Source of the DNA: a virus
Virus record (IMG/VR): IMGVR_UViG_3300032177_000570
Coordinates: 1 to 28,314 of that record
DNA: 28,314 bases
Direction: 5' to 3' (one strand)
The position numbers and the translations under genes were made by a program. Within the stretch, counting starts at the first letter, position 1, and every line of letters starts with the position of its first letter. The notes beneath the pieces are model-generated. The model saw only the letters and a list, made by a program, of their open reading frames with translations, did no database searches and was not told the DNA's origin. This document shows positions 1 to 8,454 of the stretch, one piece after another.

Positions 1-2
1 AT

Positions 3-410
3 ATTAAGTATGTAACATCTGGTCAGTTTGACCAAGGTTTTGGTACATATTTCTTAAGCATGGGTCAGATTGCTGCTAGTGGTTGTACTGTTAGAGTTAG
101 ATTTACAGATGCTTCTCCTGTAGCAATTACAAGTGCCCGTCTTTATGCATTTGATGGTTCTACTGTTACTACTAGAGCTACTGATGTAGAAGTATTTGGT
201 TGGGAAAGACAACCATCTGGTATTATGACTTGGTCTAATGTTAATGACTATTCTGCTGCTCAAGGTGGAGATAATGCTGGTCAAAGACTAGATTTATTGA
301 ATCAAGCTGCTTCTACAGAACATCATTACTATATTGTATTATCAGCTAGACCAGAATCAGTCGGTGCTAAGACTTCATTTGATTTCGGCGTTGCTTTAAC
401 TTATTCATAA
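3..410 (+). CDS. Virion structural protein, C-terminal part (5' truncated by window edge)
   Basis: The reading frame is open from base 3 with no stop upstream, so the methionine at 60-62 is most likely internal and the gene starts outside the window. About 135 residues are visible. They are rich in Gly, Ser, Thr and Val with alternating hydrophobic positions, as in the beta-rich proteins of phage tail tips and baseplates. There is no signal peptide, membrane segment or catalytic motif. It is the first gene of a run of adhesin and tail-fibre-like genes, so a role in the tail tip or fibre is inferred from context only. The end at the TAA is secure. I do not recognise a named family. Confidence 0.7.
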   Translation: MKYVTSGQFDQGFGTYFLSMGQIAASGCTVRVRFTDASPVAITSARLYAFDGSTVTTRATDVEVFGWERQPSGIMTWSNVNDYSAAQGGDNAGQRLDLLNQAASTEHHYYIVLSARPESVGAKTSFDFGVALTYS

Positions 411-432
411 ACTAAAAGTTAGGAAGGGATGT

Positions 433-813
433 ATGGAAAAATTTCAAGGATGGACAGCAACATTATCAAACGGTGAAAATGTATGGGAATCTCCACCAGT
501 TCCTGGTGAGAGATATGCATGGCAAAAATTAATAACTCGTTTAAATAATGAAAATTTAAAAATTACAAGTTTGCGTGTACAAAGAGGTAGAGTAACTCTT
601 CATGCCTTATCACAGAAAACCTGTGATGGATACTATCAAGCCTATGACAAACATAAAGCATTAATCTCTGGAGAAGAAACACTTAGACAGGGATGTGGTT
701 CTGTAATAGGTGATAAAGTATTTATCCAATGGATAGATGAAAATGGTAATGTATGGTCTGATATTAGACCTTTTGGAATGGAAAAACCTCATACTACACT
801 TAGAGATACTTAA
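433..813 (+). CDS. Small phage protein of unknown function
   Basis: A 126-residue soluble protein preceded by a good AGGAAGGG ribosome site a few bases before its ATG. It has many aromatic and charged residues (several Trp, Tyr, Lys and Arg), two cysteines (in the 'KTCDGYY' and 'RQGCGS' segments), and a C-terminal 'FIQWIDENGNVWSDIRP' segment that reads like a beta-hairpin. There are no transmembrane helices. It sits 22 bp after a virion protein gene and before the lectin-like fibre genes, so it is probably a small tail-associated or fibre-associated protein. The function is unknown, and the placement in the tail region is inference from neighbours. Confidence 0.65.
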   Translation: MEKFQGWTATLSNGENVWESPPVPGERYAWQKLITRLNNENLKITSLRVQRGRVTLHALSQKTCDGYYQAYDKHKALISGEETLRQGCGSVIGDKVFIQWIDENGNVWSDIRPFGMEKPHTTLRDT

Positions 814-841
814 TTAATTAATTTACAATTGAATATAACCT

Positions 842-910
842 CGCTAGATTAGTCTAGTGCTCTGGTCATCTTTCCTCCGTGTCGGACAGTATTGCTGTCT
901 GTAGCGGGGG
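842..910 (+). ncRNA. Structured intergenic RNA with two stem-loops, upstream of the first lectin-like fibre gene
   Basis: The 116-bp gap between stop 813 and start 930 is much more GC-rich in its middle than the flanking genes and folds on paper into two consecutive hairpins. Hairpin A: 842-848 pairs with 853-859 (7 pairs, one G-U, TTAG loop). Hairpin B: 874-879 pairs with 905-910 (6 pairs, one G-U), then a 3x3 internal loop, then 883-889 pairs with 895-901 (7 pairs, one G-U). No U-tract follows, so it is not a standard intrinsic terminator. It could be an mRNA processing or stability element, a 5' leader regulating the fibre genes, or a small RNA. An AGGAG ribosome site (920-924) lies just downstream. 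Confidence 0.45.
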
Positions 911-929
911 ATGTTTGTTAGGAGAATAA

Positions 930-2621
930 ATGGCTCAATTTGGATACCCAACTTCAGATATAACAGCAGGCAACTGGACAAATGTAGGAGGCCCAACTAC
1001 TCATTATGAATGTTTGGATGAAGTTTCCTATAGTGATAGTGACTATTGCCAACTCAATAACTATTCATCAGATACTTTTGAAGTTAGGCTAAATACACTT
1101 ACCGACCCTGTAAGTTCGTCAAACCATGTTGTGCACCTTAGAGTACAAAAGGTTGGTACAGGAACAATCAACCTTACCTGTTATCTTGTCCAGAATACAA
1201 CTGTCTTAGTAACACAATCTCTTACGCTTACAACTAGTTGGGCTGATGTAAGTTTTACTCTTACAGGTGCTCAGGCTGATTCTATTACTGACTATACTAA
1301 TCTGAGATTAAGATTTACAGGTACAGCAGGTGCTTCAAGCAGATATGTAAGAGTTTCATGGGCTAACTTAGAAGTCCCTAATGGGCCTGCAATAACCTCT
1401 AAGTCTGCATATATGAGAGGTGCAGTAGTAGCTAGATATACAGCAGGATTCGCAGATTTTCCGTCTATAACTATTTTAGATAATTTTAATAGAGCTTCTT
1501 TAGGTAGTCAATGGGTAGTAAATGCTGGAAGCCCCTCTATATATAACAACTCTGTATTAAATCTAGCTGGTGCTGATATTCAATATGCTTCTGGAGTTTC
1601 GTGGCCTGTTGAATTTTTTATGACCATTTCTGGTTTTCCTACAGACCCACAATTTTATCAAGTTTATTTAGATTATAATTTACATAACGGTACAGGGTCT
1701 ACTAAAACCACGTACCGTTATTCTTTTGGATTTATTCATAATGATGGTGCTTTAAATGGTGTAGAACTACAAAAGTCTGTTAATGATGGTGCATTTACTA
1801 GTATAATAACAACTGGAGCATATACATGGCCTAATGGAACTCCATCAGTAAAATTTGGACTTAGGCATTTAGATAATGGTGATATTTATATATATCTAAA
1901 TAAAGGTTCTGGTTGGGAATTGACAAAGACAGGTAATGATTCATCAATTATAGCATCAGGTTGGTGGAGATTACAGGGTGGTACTGATACAGGTAATGAA
2001 TACTTTGATGATTTTGCATTAGGACATCCTCAACTTGGAAATGGTGGAAGACCAGCATATGTAAGAGGTGGTACAGCCGCCACACCTACTGTTAGACATG
2101 CTTATATCAATGGTAAAACAGCAGGCACTTCTGTAACAACTAGTAAATCAGCCTATACAAAAGGAAGAGCATCTTCAACATATAGCAAATCAGCATTTGT
2201 TTTAGGATTAGATAATCGTTATTATCCAAGCATTGATATTTCAGCATCTGGTGTATGGAGAAATGAATTAAAAGGCACTACTAATTTATACCAAAGTATA
2301 GATGAACCTTTGCCAGCAAATGATAATGATTATATTTATCCTGATATTCTTTTTACTGGAAATTATTATGAATGTAAGTTAGGTAATCCATTATCAACTC
2401 CAGGAAGTGGAGCAGTAGTATTATTTTGGAGAGGTAATGACCAAACTGGATTGGGTTCAAAAGCTAAAGTAGAATTAAGACAAGGAATAACTGTATTATC
2501 ATCTGGTCAGCAAATATTAACATCTGTACCAACAACTTATTATATACAATTAACTCCAGCACAAAGAACAAATATTAGTGATTGGAGTGATTTAAGAGTA
2601 AGAATAATTGTTGCATCATAA
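930..2621 (+). CDS. Modular tail fibre/adhesin protein: beta-sandwich, lectin-like domain, motif linker, beta-sandwich
   Basis: A 563-residue protein with an AGGAG ribosome site five bases before the start. Residues about 1-155 form a beta-sandwich-like domain with the pattern GNWT...YECLDE...DYCQL...TFEVRL...DYTNLRLRF. Residues about 182-370 look like a concanavalin/LamG-type lectin domain, opening with 'DNFNRASLGSQW' and closing with 'EYFDDFALG'. Residues 374-430 hold four spaced copies of the short motif (AYVRG, AYINGK, AYTKGR, AFVLG); another (AYMRG) sits near residue 160. Residues about 431-563 repeat the first domain type (YQSIDE...DYIYPD...YYECKL...DWSDLRVRI). The likely role is carbohydrate binding on the virion, in host attachment. 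Domain boundaries are by eye; function is inferred from fold-like patterns and gene position. Confidence 0.75.
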   Translation: MAQFGYPTSDITAGNWTNVGGPTTHYECLDEVSYSDSDYCQLNNYSSDTFEVRLNTLTDPVSSSNHVVHLRVQKVGTGTINLTCYLVQNTTVLVTQSLTLTTSWADVSFTLTGAQADSITDYTNLRLRFTGTAGASSRYVRVSWANLEVPNGPAITSKSAYMRGAVVARYTAGFADFPSITILDNFNRASLGSQWVVNAGSPSIYNNSVLNLAGADIQYASGVSWPVEFFMTISGFPTDPQFYQVYLDYNLHNGTGSTKTTYRYSFGFIHNDGALNGVELQKSVNDGAFTSIITTGAYTWPNGTPSVKFGLRHLDNGDIYIYLNKGSGWELTKTGNDSSIIASGWWRLQGGTDTGNEYFDDFALGHPQLGNGGRPAYVRGGTAATPTVRHAYINGKTAGTSVTTSKSAYTKGRASSTYSKSAFVLGLDNRYYPSIDISASGVWRNELKGTTNLYQSIDEPLPANDNDYIYPDILFTGNYYECKLGNPLSTPGSGAVVLFWRGNDQTGLGSKAKVELRQGITVLSSGQQILTSVPTTYYIQLTPAQRTNISDWSDLRVRIIVAS

Positions 2622-2630
2622 GGATTTATT

Positions 2631-4283
2631 ATGTCATATTATACTAAAGTAGATTATTTTACACTAAATACTTCTAAAGAACAAGGAGATGTTGAAGTTA
2701 TAACAGGTCTTGGATTTAGACCAAAGTTAATTTTCTTTTGGGAAATGTATTATTCTGCTCCAATTAATATTTGGCATAGTGGTGATTTTGATTACTGTTA
2801 TGGTGTATGTAATGATGCAGGGGAGCAGGGAGTTATAAGTGGAAGAACACGCCAACACCAGAATAGTACATCTCTTAGTTCTCAAAGAATGATGGATAAT
2901 GCTTGTTTACAAACATATACTTGGGCTTCTGCTGGTAATTACTCAGCTAAAATAATGTCACTTGTTTCGACAGATAATGATGGGTTTACCCTTAGATATA
3001 TGATAAATTGTAATGACGCACATAGTAAAACTTGGTTTTTAGCTATTGGTGGAGATGAACTAAAGCAAACTAAAATTAGTTATTTTGATTATCCAGCAAC
3101 TACTGGATTATTTAGTATAACTAATACATTATTTAAACCAGATGCGTTAATAATATATAATAATTTGGCAGCACATAGAGTATCTACAGGAAGTCATATT
3201 TATACGTCTATAGGGTGGGCTTCTGCTCCTAATAGACAATCAGTTGTAAGTTGGTTTAATCAATCTGGAGTAGGAATATCTAATACTTCAAGATATGGGT
3301 CTGATTCAGATATTATGGGATGTGCAGGAACTTCAAGTCTTGTTGGAAGAGCGTCTTTATATAAATTTGATAAGAGTGGATTTACTTTAAATAAATTAAG
3401 TGGGAGTGGGGGGAAAGCAATTTATGTTGCTATGCGTGGTGGTAAATATCGTGTAGGAAGTTTGCTTACCCGTATGGATACTGGTGATATTATAGAAAAT
3501 ATTGGGTATAAGCCAGGTGCAGTTATGTTTGCTAGTGCTAATATGCCAAAAAGTAGTGCAGGTGTTCAATCAGACCACGCTCAATTTAGTTTTGGAGCAG
3601 CTACTTCTTCTGGTTCTACAGCAGCACATAATATATATATACCTGATGGATGGGATGAAGTATGGAACTGGTATGCAGTTAATGATAATGCAGTATATAC
3701 TAATAAATCCCCTGCATCTGGAAGAATGTATGTTAAAGTATTAGATAATACTGGATTTACCTGTACAATGGCAACAGCAGATACAGCACAAAATTGGATT
3801 TCATATTTTTCTTTTGCTCCTACATCTTCAGGAACTACACAACGTAAGGCTTATGTATTAGGTGGTGGACAATCTTTACTTCCAGATTCTGACGTTTATG
3901 CAGATTCATGGACAAATTCTGCTAGTGGAACAACTATTTTATATCCATATTTAAGAGATAATAATCCATCAACTTATATTACATATGTAAATATGCCAGT
4001 TGGAAGTGGAACATTTGAAGTTGGATTATCTAATCCAACAGATGTAGTAGAATCAGGTGAATGGTATTTAGAATATATGGCATGTATTAGAGATAGCATA
4101 GCATCAGGTCTTTTGCAAACTGAATTATTACAAGGTTCTTTATCAATAGCTTCAGGCATTACAGTAATTGGGCCTTCTTCAACTCCAAGTTTATATAGAT
4201 ATTATCTTACTGGAAATGAAATAGCCAAAGTTACAAATTTAAATGATTTGAGAATTAGAATGACTGTATTAGGAATAAAATAA
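2631..4283 (+). CDS. Tail fibre/adhesin protein with three tandem beta modules and a C-terminal beta-sandwich
   Basis: A 550-residue protein starting nine bases after the previous stop. Three modules of about 120-130 residues follow one another. Each opens with a hydrophobic strand and a GFxPK-like turn (near residues 24-33 'ITGLGFRPKL', 156-172 'ITNTLFKPDAL', 283-295 'IENIGYKPGAV') and contains a GFT(L/C) strand and a Trp-rich end. One copy of the short motif (KAYVLGGG) is at about 406-413. The C-terminal 130 residues resemble the N- and C-terminal domains of the preceding protein, ending 'NLNDLRIRMTVLG'. It has no signal peptide or membrane segment. The modular make-up and the position between two motif-bearing neighbours point to a receptor-binding or tail-tip structural protein. 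Ligand unknown. Confidence 0.7.
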   Translation: MSYYTKVDYFTLNTSKEQGDVEVITGLGFRPKLIFFWEMYYSAPINIWHSGDFDYCYGVCNDAGEQGVISGRTRQHQNSTSLSSQRMMDNACLQTYTWASAGNYSAKIMSLVSTDNDGFTLRYMINCNDAHSKTWFLAIGGDELKQTKISYFDYPATTGLFSITNTLFKPDALIIYNNLAAHRVSTGSHIYTSIGWASAPNRQSVVSWFNQSGVGISNTSRYGSDSDIMGCAGTSSLVGRASLYKFDKSGFTLNKLSGSGGKAIYVAMRGGKYRVGSLLTRMDTGDIIENIGYKPGAVMFASANMPKSSAGVQSDHAQFSFGAATSSGSTAAHNIYIPDGWDEVWNWYAVNDNAVYTNKSPASGRMYVKVLDNTGFTCTMATADTAQNWISYFSFAPTSSGTTQRKAYVLGGGQSLLPDSDVYADSWTNSASGTTILYPYLRDNNPSTYITYVNMPVGSGTFEVGLSNPTDVVESGEWYLEYMACIRDSIASGLLQTELLQGSLSIASGITVIGPSSTPSLYRYYLTGNEIAKVTNLNDLRIRMTVLGIK

Positions 4284-4284
4284 T

Positions 4285-7200
4285 ATGGCAGGAAATCAAA
4301 TTTCCCCTTGGTTGATGTTTGGATTTGACTATGGATTAGGTGATGGAACTGGTCTTGACTTGTTCTCTAACCATTCTTCTTGGGGATGGATGGAATCAGA
4401 TATTGATATAAAGCATGGGGGAGGGACTGGTTCTGCTTCTCTTATGAATGTAGGTGGTTTATTAACTTATACATTTGCTTATATACAACCAGAAGCTAAT
4501 CCAAATATTTTAGTTGGTTCTGTATATTTAAGATGGGATGATTTATCGGGATATTTTAAATATGATATGCCAGGAGAAAGTTATGTTGCTGATTATATGG
4601 AATTTACTTATGATGATTCTATATTTTCAATTACTTTAGCTGCTGGAACAAGTATAACTTTTAATGTAAGCCATACTACACATAAAATATATGTTAATAC
4701 TGATACAAATCAATGTGATGTAGTTTTAGATAATTTTCTAGGAACATGGGTAAAGTTAGATTTTAAAGTAGATTGTTCAACTGGATATACATACGTTAAT
4801 TACAAAGTTAATGGGGTTACAGGGCCTCAGTATGTAATTCAACAAACAGCTACAACTATAACACAATTTTTAGTTGATAATAATACCAATTGTAAAATTT
4901 GGTATGATGACCTTGTTCTTAGTAAAACTTCTAGTGATTATCCTATTGCTCCATATAAATTTATATCAATAAGACCAAATGCAGATGGCACACATAATAA
5001 TGCTGTTAATACATTAGAAAACCAAGCTGGTGGAGATATTGATGGAAGTTCAATTTATGCATACCCTCTTGTGGGAAAAGATGTATCAGGGGATGCTCCT
5101 ACTATATATATTCGTCAAAATCTTAGTGGAAATACTAAATATGTAGAAGTTCAACTTGAAGATATTGTTGATATTAGTGTTATGGGTGCTTGTGCTAATT
5201 TACACCATGATGATGATAATCAAGCATATCCAGCAGACGATGCTTTTGCAGGTTGTATTGTAAGAGATTCAGATGGGCAGGTTACTGAAGTTTTAGGAGG
5301 CCCTGGTAATCAAGTAGATTATGTTGAACATATAGGTGGAACATTAGTAGCAATAGCTAAACCATCTGGTGGGTGGACAAAAGATTATGTCAATAGTCTA
5401 AGAGCACGTTTTGGATATATGACTAATGCTTCAACTTGTCATCCTTGGTGGGTAGAATTTTTTGTAACCGTTATAGTTGAATTAAAAGCATCTCCAGCAA
5501 TTGCTGAAGTTAAGTTAGTCATTCCAAAATATGCTGGAGCAGGTGTTTCTGCATCTTCACAATCAGCATATATTTGTGGTGTAGAATCTACAGTTAAAAA
5601 ATCAGCTTTTGTAAAAGGTCAGACAGGATTTAAGATAGAATGGGTAGCTCTTGGAACTCCTGCCCCATCTCTTCCAACATCTTCAACATCAAAAAGTGCT
5701 TATACCAAAGGTAGAAATACTATTTCTACTTCTAAATCTGTTTACATGTTTGGTGGTGAGCCAAAAACTAGTAAATCTGCTTATGTACGTGGTATAGCTA
5801 ATGTTTCATCTTATCGTTATGTATATATCAGGGGTATATCTTCAACCTTAACTTCTAAACCTGCATATGTTAGGGGTGGTAATTCTGGAATTAGTAACAA
5901 ATCTGCATTTGTAAAAGGAAAGAATACTGGTCTTGCATCTAAATCCGCATATATAAAAGGTGTTACAGGAGCTTTAACTAGTAAAACAGCTTATGTAAAA
6001 GGAAGAAATACTGGAGTTACAAATAAGCCAGCATATATCAGGGGTAAAAATACTGGTGTAACTTCTAAGGTGGCATTTGTAAAAGGCAAGGATAATACTT
6101 TAACTAGCAAATTTGCTTATGTAAAAGGCAAGAATACTTCTATAACTTCTAAGTCTGCATACTTAAAAGGTAGTATAAATATTACTACTTCTAAATTTGC
6201 TTTCTTAAAAGGTAAAGATACTTCAGTAACTTCTAAATTTGCATATGTTAAAGGTAAAAACATTGGTATTACCAATAAGGCAGCATTTGTAAGAGGAGCA
6301 ACTGGAGCATTAACATCTAAGGGAGCATTTGTAAAAGGTAAAATTACTTCTGTAACTAGTAAGTCAGCTTATATATTTGGTATTGTACGTACTTCTAAGT
6401 CTGCTTATATTAGTGGTATTATTCGTACTTCAAAATCAGCATACATTAAAGGTAAAAATACTTCTGTAGCTAATAAGCAAGCTTATATAAAAGGTGCAAC
6501 TGGAGCAACAATTTCAAAACAGGCATACATTAAAGGTAAGGATGTTTCTGTTACCAGTAAATCAGCTTATATAAAAGGAAAGATTTCTACAGCTACTTCA
6601 AAAGCAGCTTATGTACGTGGACTGGCTGATGAAGAAACTGTTATTCATGCATATGTAAAAGGTAAGCTTTCTACAACTACTTCTAAGCCAGCATTTATCC
6701 AAGGTAAAACTACTTCTGTAACTAATAAATCAGCATTTATTAGAGGTGGTGTAGTTATAACTACATCTAAGCAATCATACATAAGAGGTAGAAATACAAG
6801 TGTAAGTAGTAAACCAGCGTACATTAATGGACAATCTGGTGGAGTTATTACATCAAAATCTGCCTATATTAAAGGTGTAAGTACAGCAATAACAAGTAGA
6901 TATGCTTATGTTAAAGGTTGGAATACAGGATTATCCAGTAAGTCAGCGTTTATCAAAGGTAGAAATACATTAGTTGGAAATAAACCAGCATTTATTCAAG
7001 GTAAGAATACTGGAGTTTCTTCCAAGTCAGCATTTATCAGAGGAAATTCTTCACTAGTAACTAATAAGTCAGCTTTTACTAGAGGTTTATCAACAGGAGT
7101 TATTTCCAAATCTGCATTTATCAGAGGTGGAATAGTTTCTACAACTAGTAAATCTGCATTTATTAAAGGTAGAATTAATGCAGTAACAAATAAACAAGCT

Positions 7201-8454
7201 TTTGTTAGTGGTTATTCATCTAATGTAACTACTAAATCTGCGTATGTAAAAGGTAGAAGTAGCACATTAACAAATAAATCAGCCTACATACGTGGTTCTA
7301 TAAATGTTCAAACTAATAAAGCTGCTTATTTGAAAGGTAGAACTAGTGATTTAACTTCTAAACCCGCTTATGTAAAAGGTAGACAATCTACAGTTACTTC
7401 AAAGTTTGCTTATACCAGAGGTTCAACAAGTCAAGTTACTTCTAAATCAGCTTTTATTAAAGGTAGAAGTATTGGTATAACTTCTAAATTTGCTTATGTT
7501 GCTGGTAAACTCTCTATAACTACTTCTAAACCAGCATATGTTAGAGGCTCAACAAATCAAGTTACATCTAAACCAGCTTTTATCAAAGGTGGGATAGTTT
7601 CTACAAGTAACAAAGCAGCTTTTATCAAAGGCAGAACTAATGTTGTTACATCGAAGTCAGCTTTCATAAATGGTTATTCTGCTAATGCTACATCTATCCA
7701 TGCATATATCAAAGGTAGAATTAATGTTGTAACAAATAAGGCTGCTTTTGTACAAGGTATAATAAGAACATCTAAATATGCTTACATAAAAGGTAGAGTA
7801 TTTATATCTACTAATCAATCTGCATATATAGTTGGTAAAAATACAGCAATTACTTCAAAATCTGCGTATATACGTGGAAAAATACTAGTAAATACACAAA
7901 AATCTGCATATTTGTCAGGAAAAAGTACTATTCAAACCTTGACAAAAGCATATATATATGGTATAATAAGTACAAATACTAATAAACCAGCTTATATAAA
8001 AGGCAGAAGTGTTGGTACAATATCTAAGCCAGCTTATATATCTGGTAAAAGTTTAATAACTACATCTATTCATGCTTATACCAAAGGTGGTATAGCTGTA
8101 AGTAATTCTAAACCATCCTACATAAAAGGTAGGGGTGTAGTAAACACAGCAACACATGCTTATGTTAGAGGATATTTATCTAATGTAACATCCAAATCAG
8201 CTTACATATATGGTAATGTTATTACCAGAAGTTCTGTAAAAGCTTATATCTTTGGAACAACAGCTACATCAGAACATATAATTGAATGTGAAACTGTAAT
8301 AAATACAAAGATAGATTGTAAGACAGTAATAAATACAGCCCTAGCAGCAGATGTAGAAGTAAATACTCAAATTAAAACCCATGCTGCTATAACTAATTTA
8401 ATAGGATACGATGTTATCATAAATTCGATAATAAATAGGATTGTAAAAATATGA
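4285..8454 (+). CDS. Giant repeat fibre protein: lectin-like head plus ~64 cationic 14-residue repeats
   Basis: A 1389-residue protein and the largest gene in the window. Residues 1 to about 215 look like a lectin/LamG-type beta-sandwich, ending in 'KIWYDDLVLS', the counterpart of 'EYFDDFALG' in the gene at 930. Residues about 220-405 form another beta domain (opening 'FISIRPNADGTHN'). Residues 425-1329 are about 64 near-continuous copies of a 14-residue repeat of the form [SN]-K-x-A-[YF]-[IV]-[KR]-G-x5-[TS]. The last 60 residues carry a different short repeat around 'TVINT' and end in hydrophobic strands. The repeats are very rich in Lys/Arg with few acidic residues. I infer a long rod or fibre on the virion with a sugar-binding end. 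Its stop overlaps the next start (ATGA). Confidence 0.8.
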   Translation: MAGNQISPWLMFGFDYGLGDGTGLDLFSNHSSWGWMESDIDIKHGGGTGSASLMNVGGLLTYTFAYIQPEANPNILVGSVYLRWDDLSGYFKYDMPGESYVADYMEFTYDDSIFSITLAAGTSITFNVSHTTHKIYVNTDTNQCDVVLDNFLGTWVKLDFKVDCSTGYTYVNYKVNGVTGPQYVIQQTATTITQFLVDNNTNCKIWYDDLVLSKTSSDYPIAPYKFISIRPNADGTHNNAVNTLENQAGGDIDGSSIYAYPLVGKDVSGDAPTIYIRQNLSGNTKYVEVQLEDIVDISVMGACANLHHDDDNQAYPADDAFAGCIVRDSDGQVTEVLGGPGNQVDYVEHIGGTLVAIAKPSGGWTKDYVNSLRARFGYMTNASTCHPWWVEFFVTVIVELKASPAIAEVKLVIPKYAGAGVSASSQSAYICGVESTVKKSAFVKGQTGFKIEWVALGTPAPSLPTSSTSKSAYTKGRNTISTSKSVYMFGGEPKTSKSAYVRGIANVSSYRYVYIRGISSTLTSKPAYVRGGNSGISNKSAFVKGKNTGLASKSAYIKGVTGALTSKTAYVKGRNTGVTNKPAYIRGKNTGVTSKVAFVKGKDNTLTSKFAYVKGKNTSITSKSAYLKGSINITTSKFAFLKGKDTSVTSKFAYVKGKNIGITNKAAFVRGATGALTSKGAFVKGKITSVTSKSAYIFGIVRTSKSAYISGIIRTSKSAYIKGKNTSVANKQAYIKGATGATISKQAYIKGKDVSVTSKSAYIKGKISTATSKAAYVRGLADEETVIHAYVKGKLSTTTSKPAFIQGKTTSVTNKSAFIRGGVVITTSKQSYIRGRNTSVSSKPAYINGQSGGVITSKSAYIKGVSTAITSRYAYVKGWNTGLSSKSAFIKGRNTLVGNKPAFIQGKNTGVSSKSAFIRGNSSLVTNKSAFTRGLSTGVISKSAFIRGGIVSTTSKSAFIKGRINAVTNKQAFVSGYSSNVTTKSAYVKGRSSTLTNKSAYIRGSINVQTNKAAYLKGRTSDLTSKPAYVKGRQSTVTSKFAYTRGSTSQVTSKSAFIKGRSIGITSKFAYVAGKLSITTSKPAYVRGSTNQVTSKPAFIKGGIVSTSNKAAFIKGRTNVVTSKSAFINGYSANATSIHAYIKGRINVVTNKAAFVQGIIRTSKYAYIKGRVFISTNQSAYIVGKNTAITSKSAYIRGKILVNTQKSAYLSGKSTIQTLTKAYIYGIISTNTNKPAYIKGRSVGTISKPAYISGKSLITTSIHAYTKGGIAVSNSKPSYIKGRGVVNTATHAYVRGYLSNVTSKSAYIYGNVITRSSVKAYIFGTTATSEHIIECETVINTKIDCKTVINTALAADVEVNTQIKTHAAITNLIGYDVIINSIINRIVKI
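5557..8270 (+). repeat. Array of ~64 coding repeats, 42-bp period (14 aa), within the giant fibre gene
   Basis: Counting by eye gives about 64 units. Typical ones are SKSAYIKGKNTSVA, NKPAYIRGKNTGVT and SKFAYVKGKNTSIT. Nearly invariant positions are K2, A4, Y/F5, a beta-branched residue at 6, K/R7, G8 and T/S14. A few units are shortened to 12 residues ('SKSAYISGIIRT'), one unit early in the array carries an insertion of about 16 residues (near 5620-5690), and a few lack the lead SK ('VIHAYVKG', 'SIHAYIKG', 'ATHAYVRG'). At DNA level the units differ mostly at synonymous or variable positions, so the protein pattern is better conserved than the DNA. It is not CRISPR: units are in frame, diverged and have no unique spacers. 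Confidence 0.93.

Noticed and set aside
814-929. tRNA or known riboswitch in the fibre leader
   Set aside because: No cloverleaf, T-loop or CCA-end pattern, and no match to riboswitch core motifs that I can recall; kept as an unnamed structured RNA.
3502-3744. Plus-strand open frame of 80 codons
   Set aside because: It lies wholly inside the fibre gene at 2631 in another frame, and is Leu/Ile-rich low complexity.
5557-8270. CRISPR-like regular 42-bp periodicity
   Set aside because: Units are continuous in one long reading frame, diverge from each other, and have no unique spacers or leader; they are protein repeats.
930-8454. Diversity-generating retroelement acting on the fibre genes
   Set aside because: No reverse transcriptase, template repeat or near-identical variable repeat pair is visible in the window.
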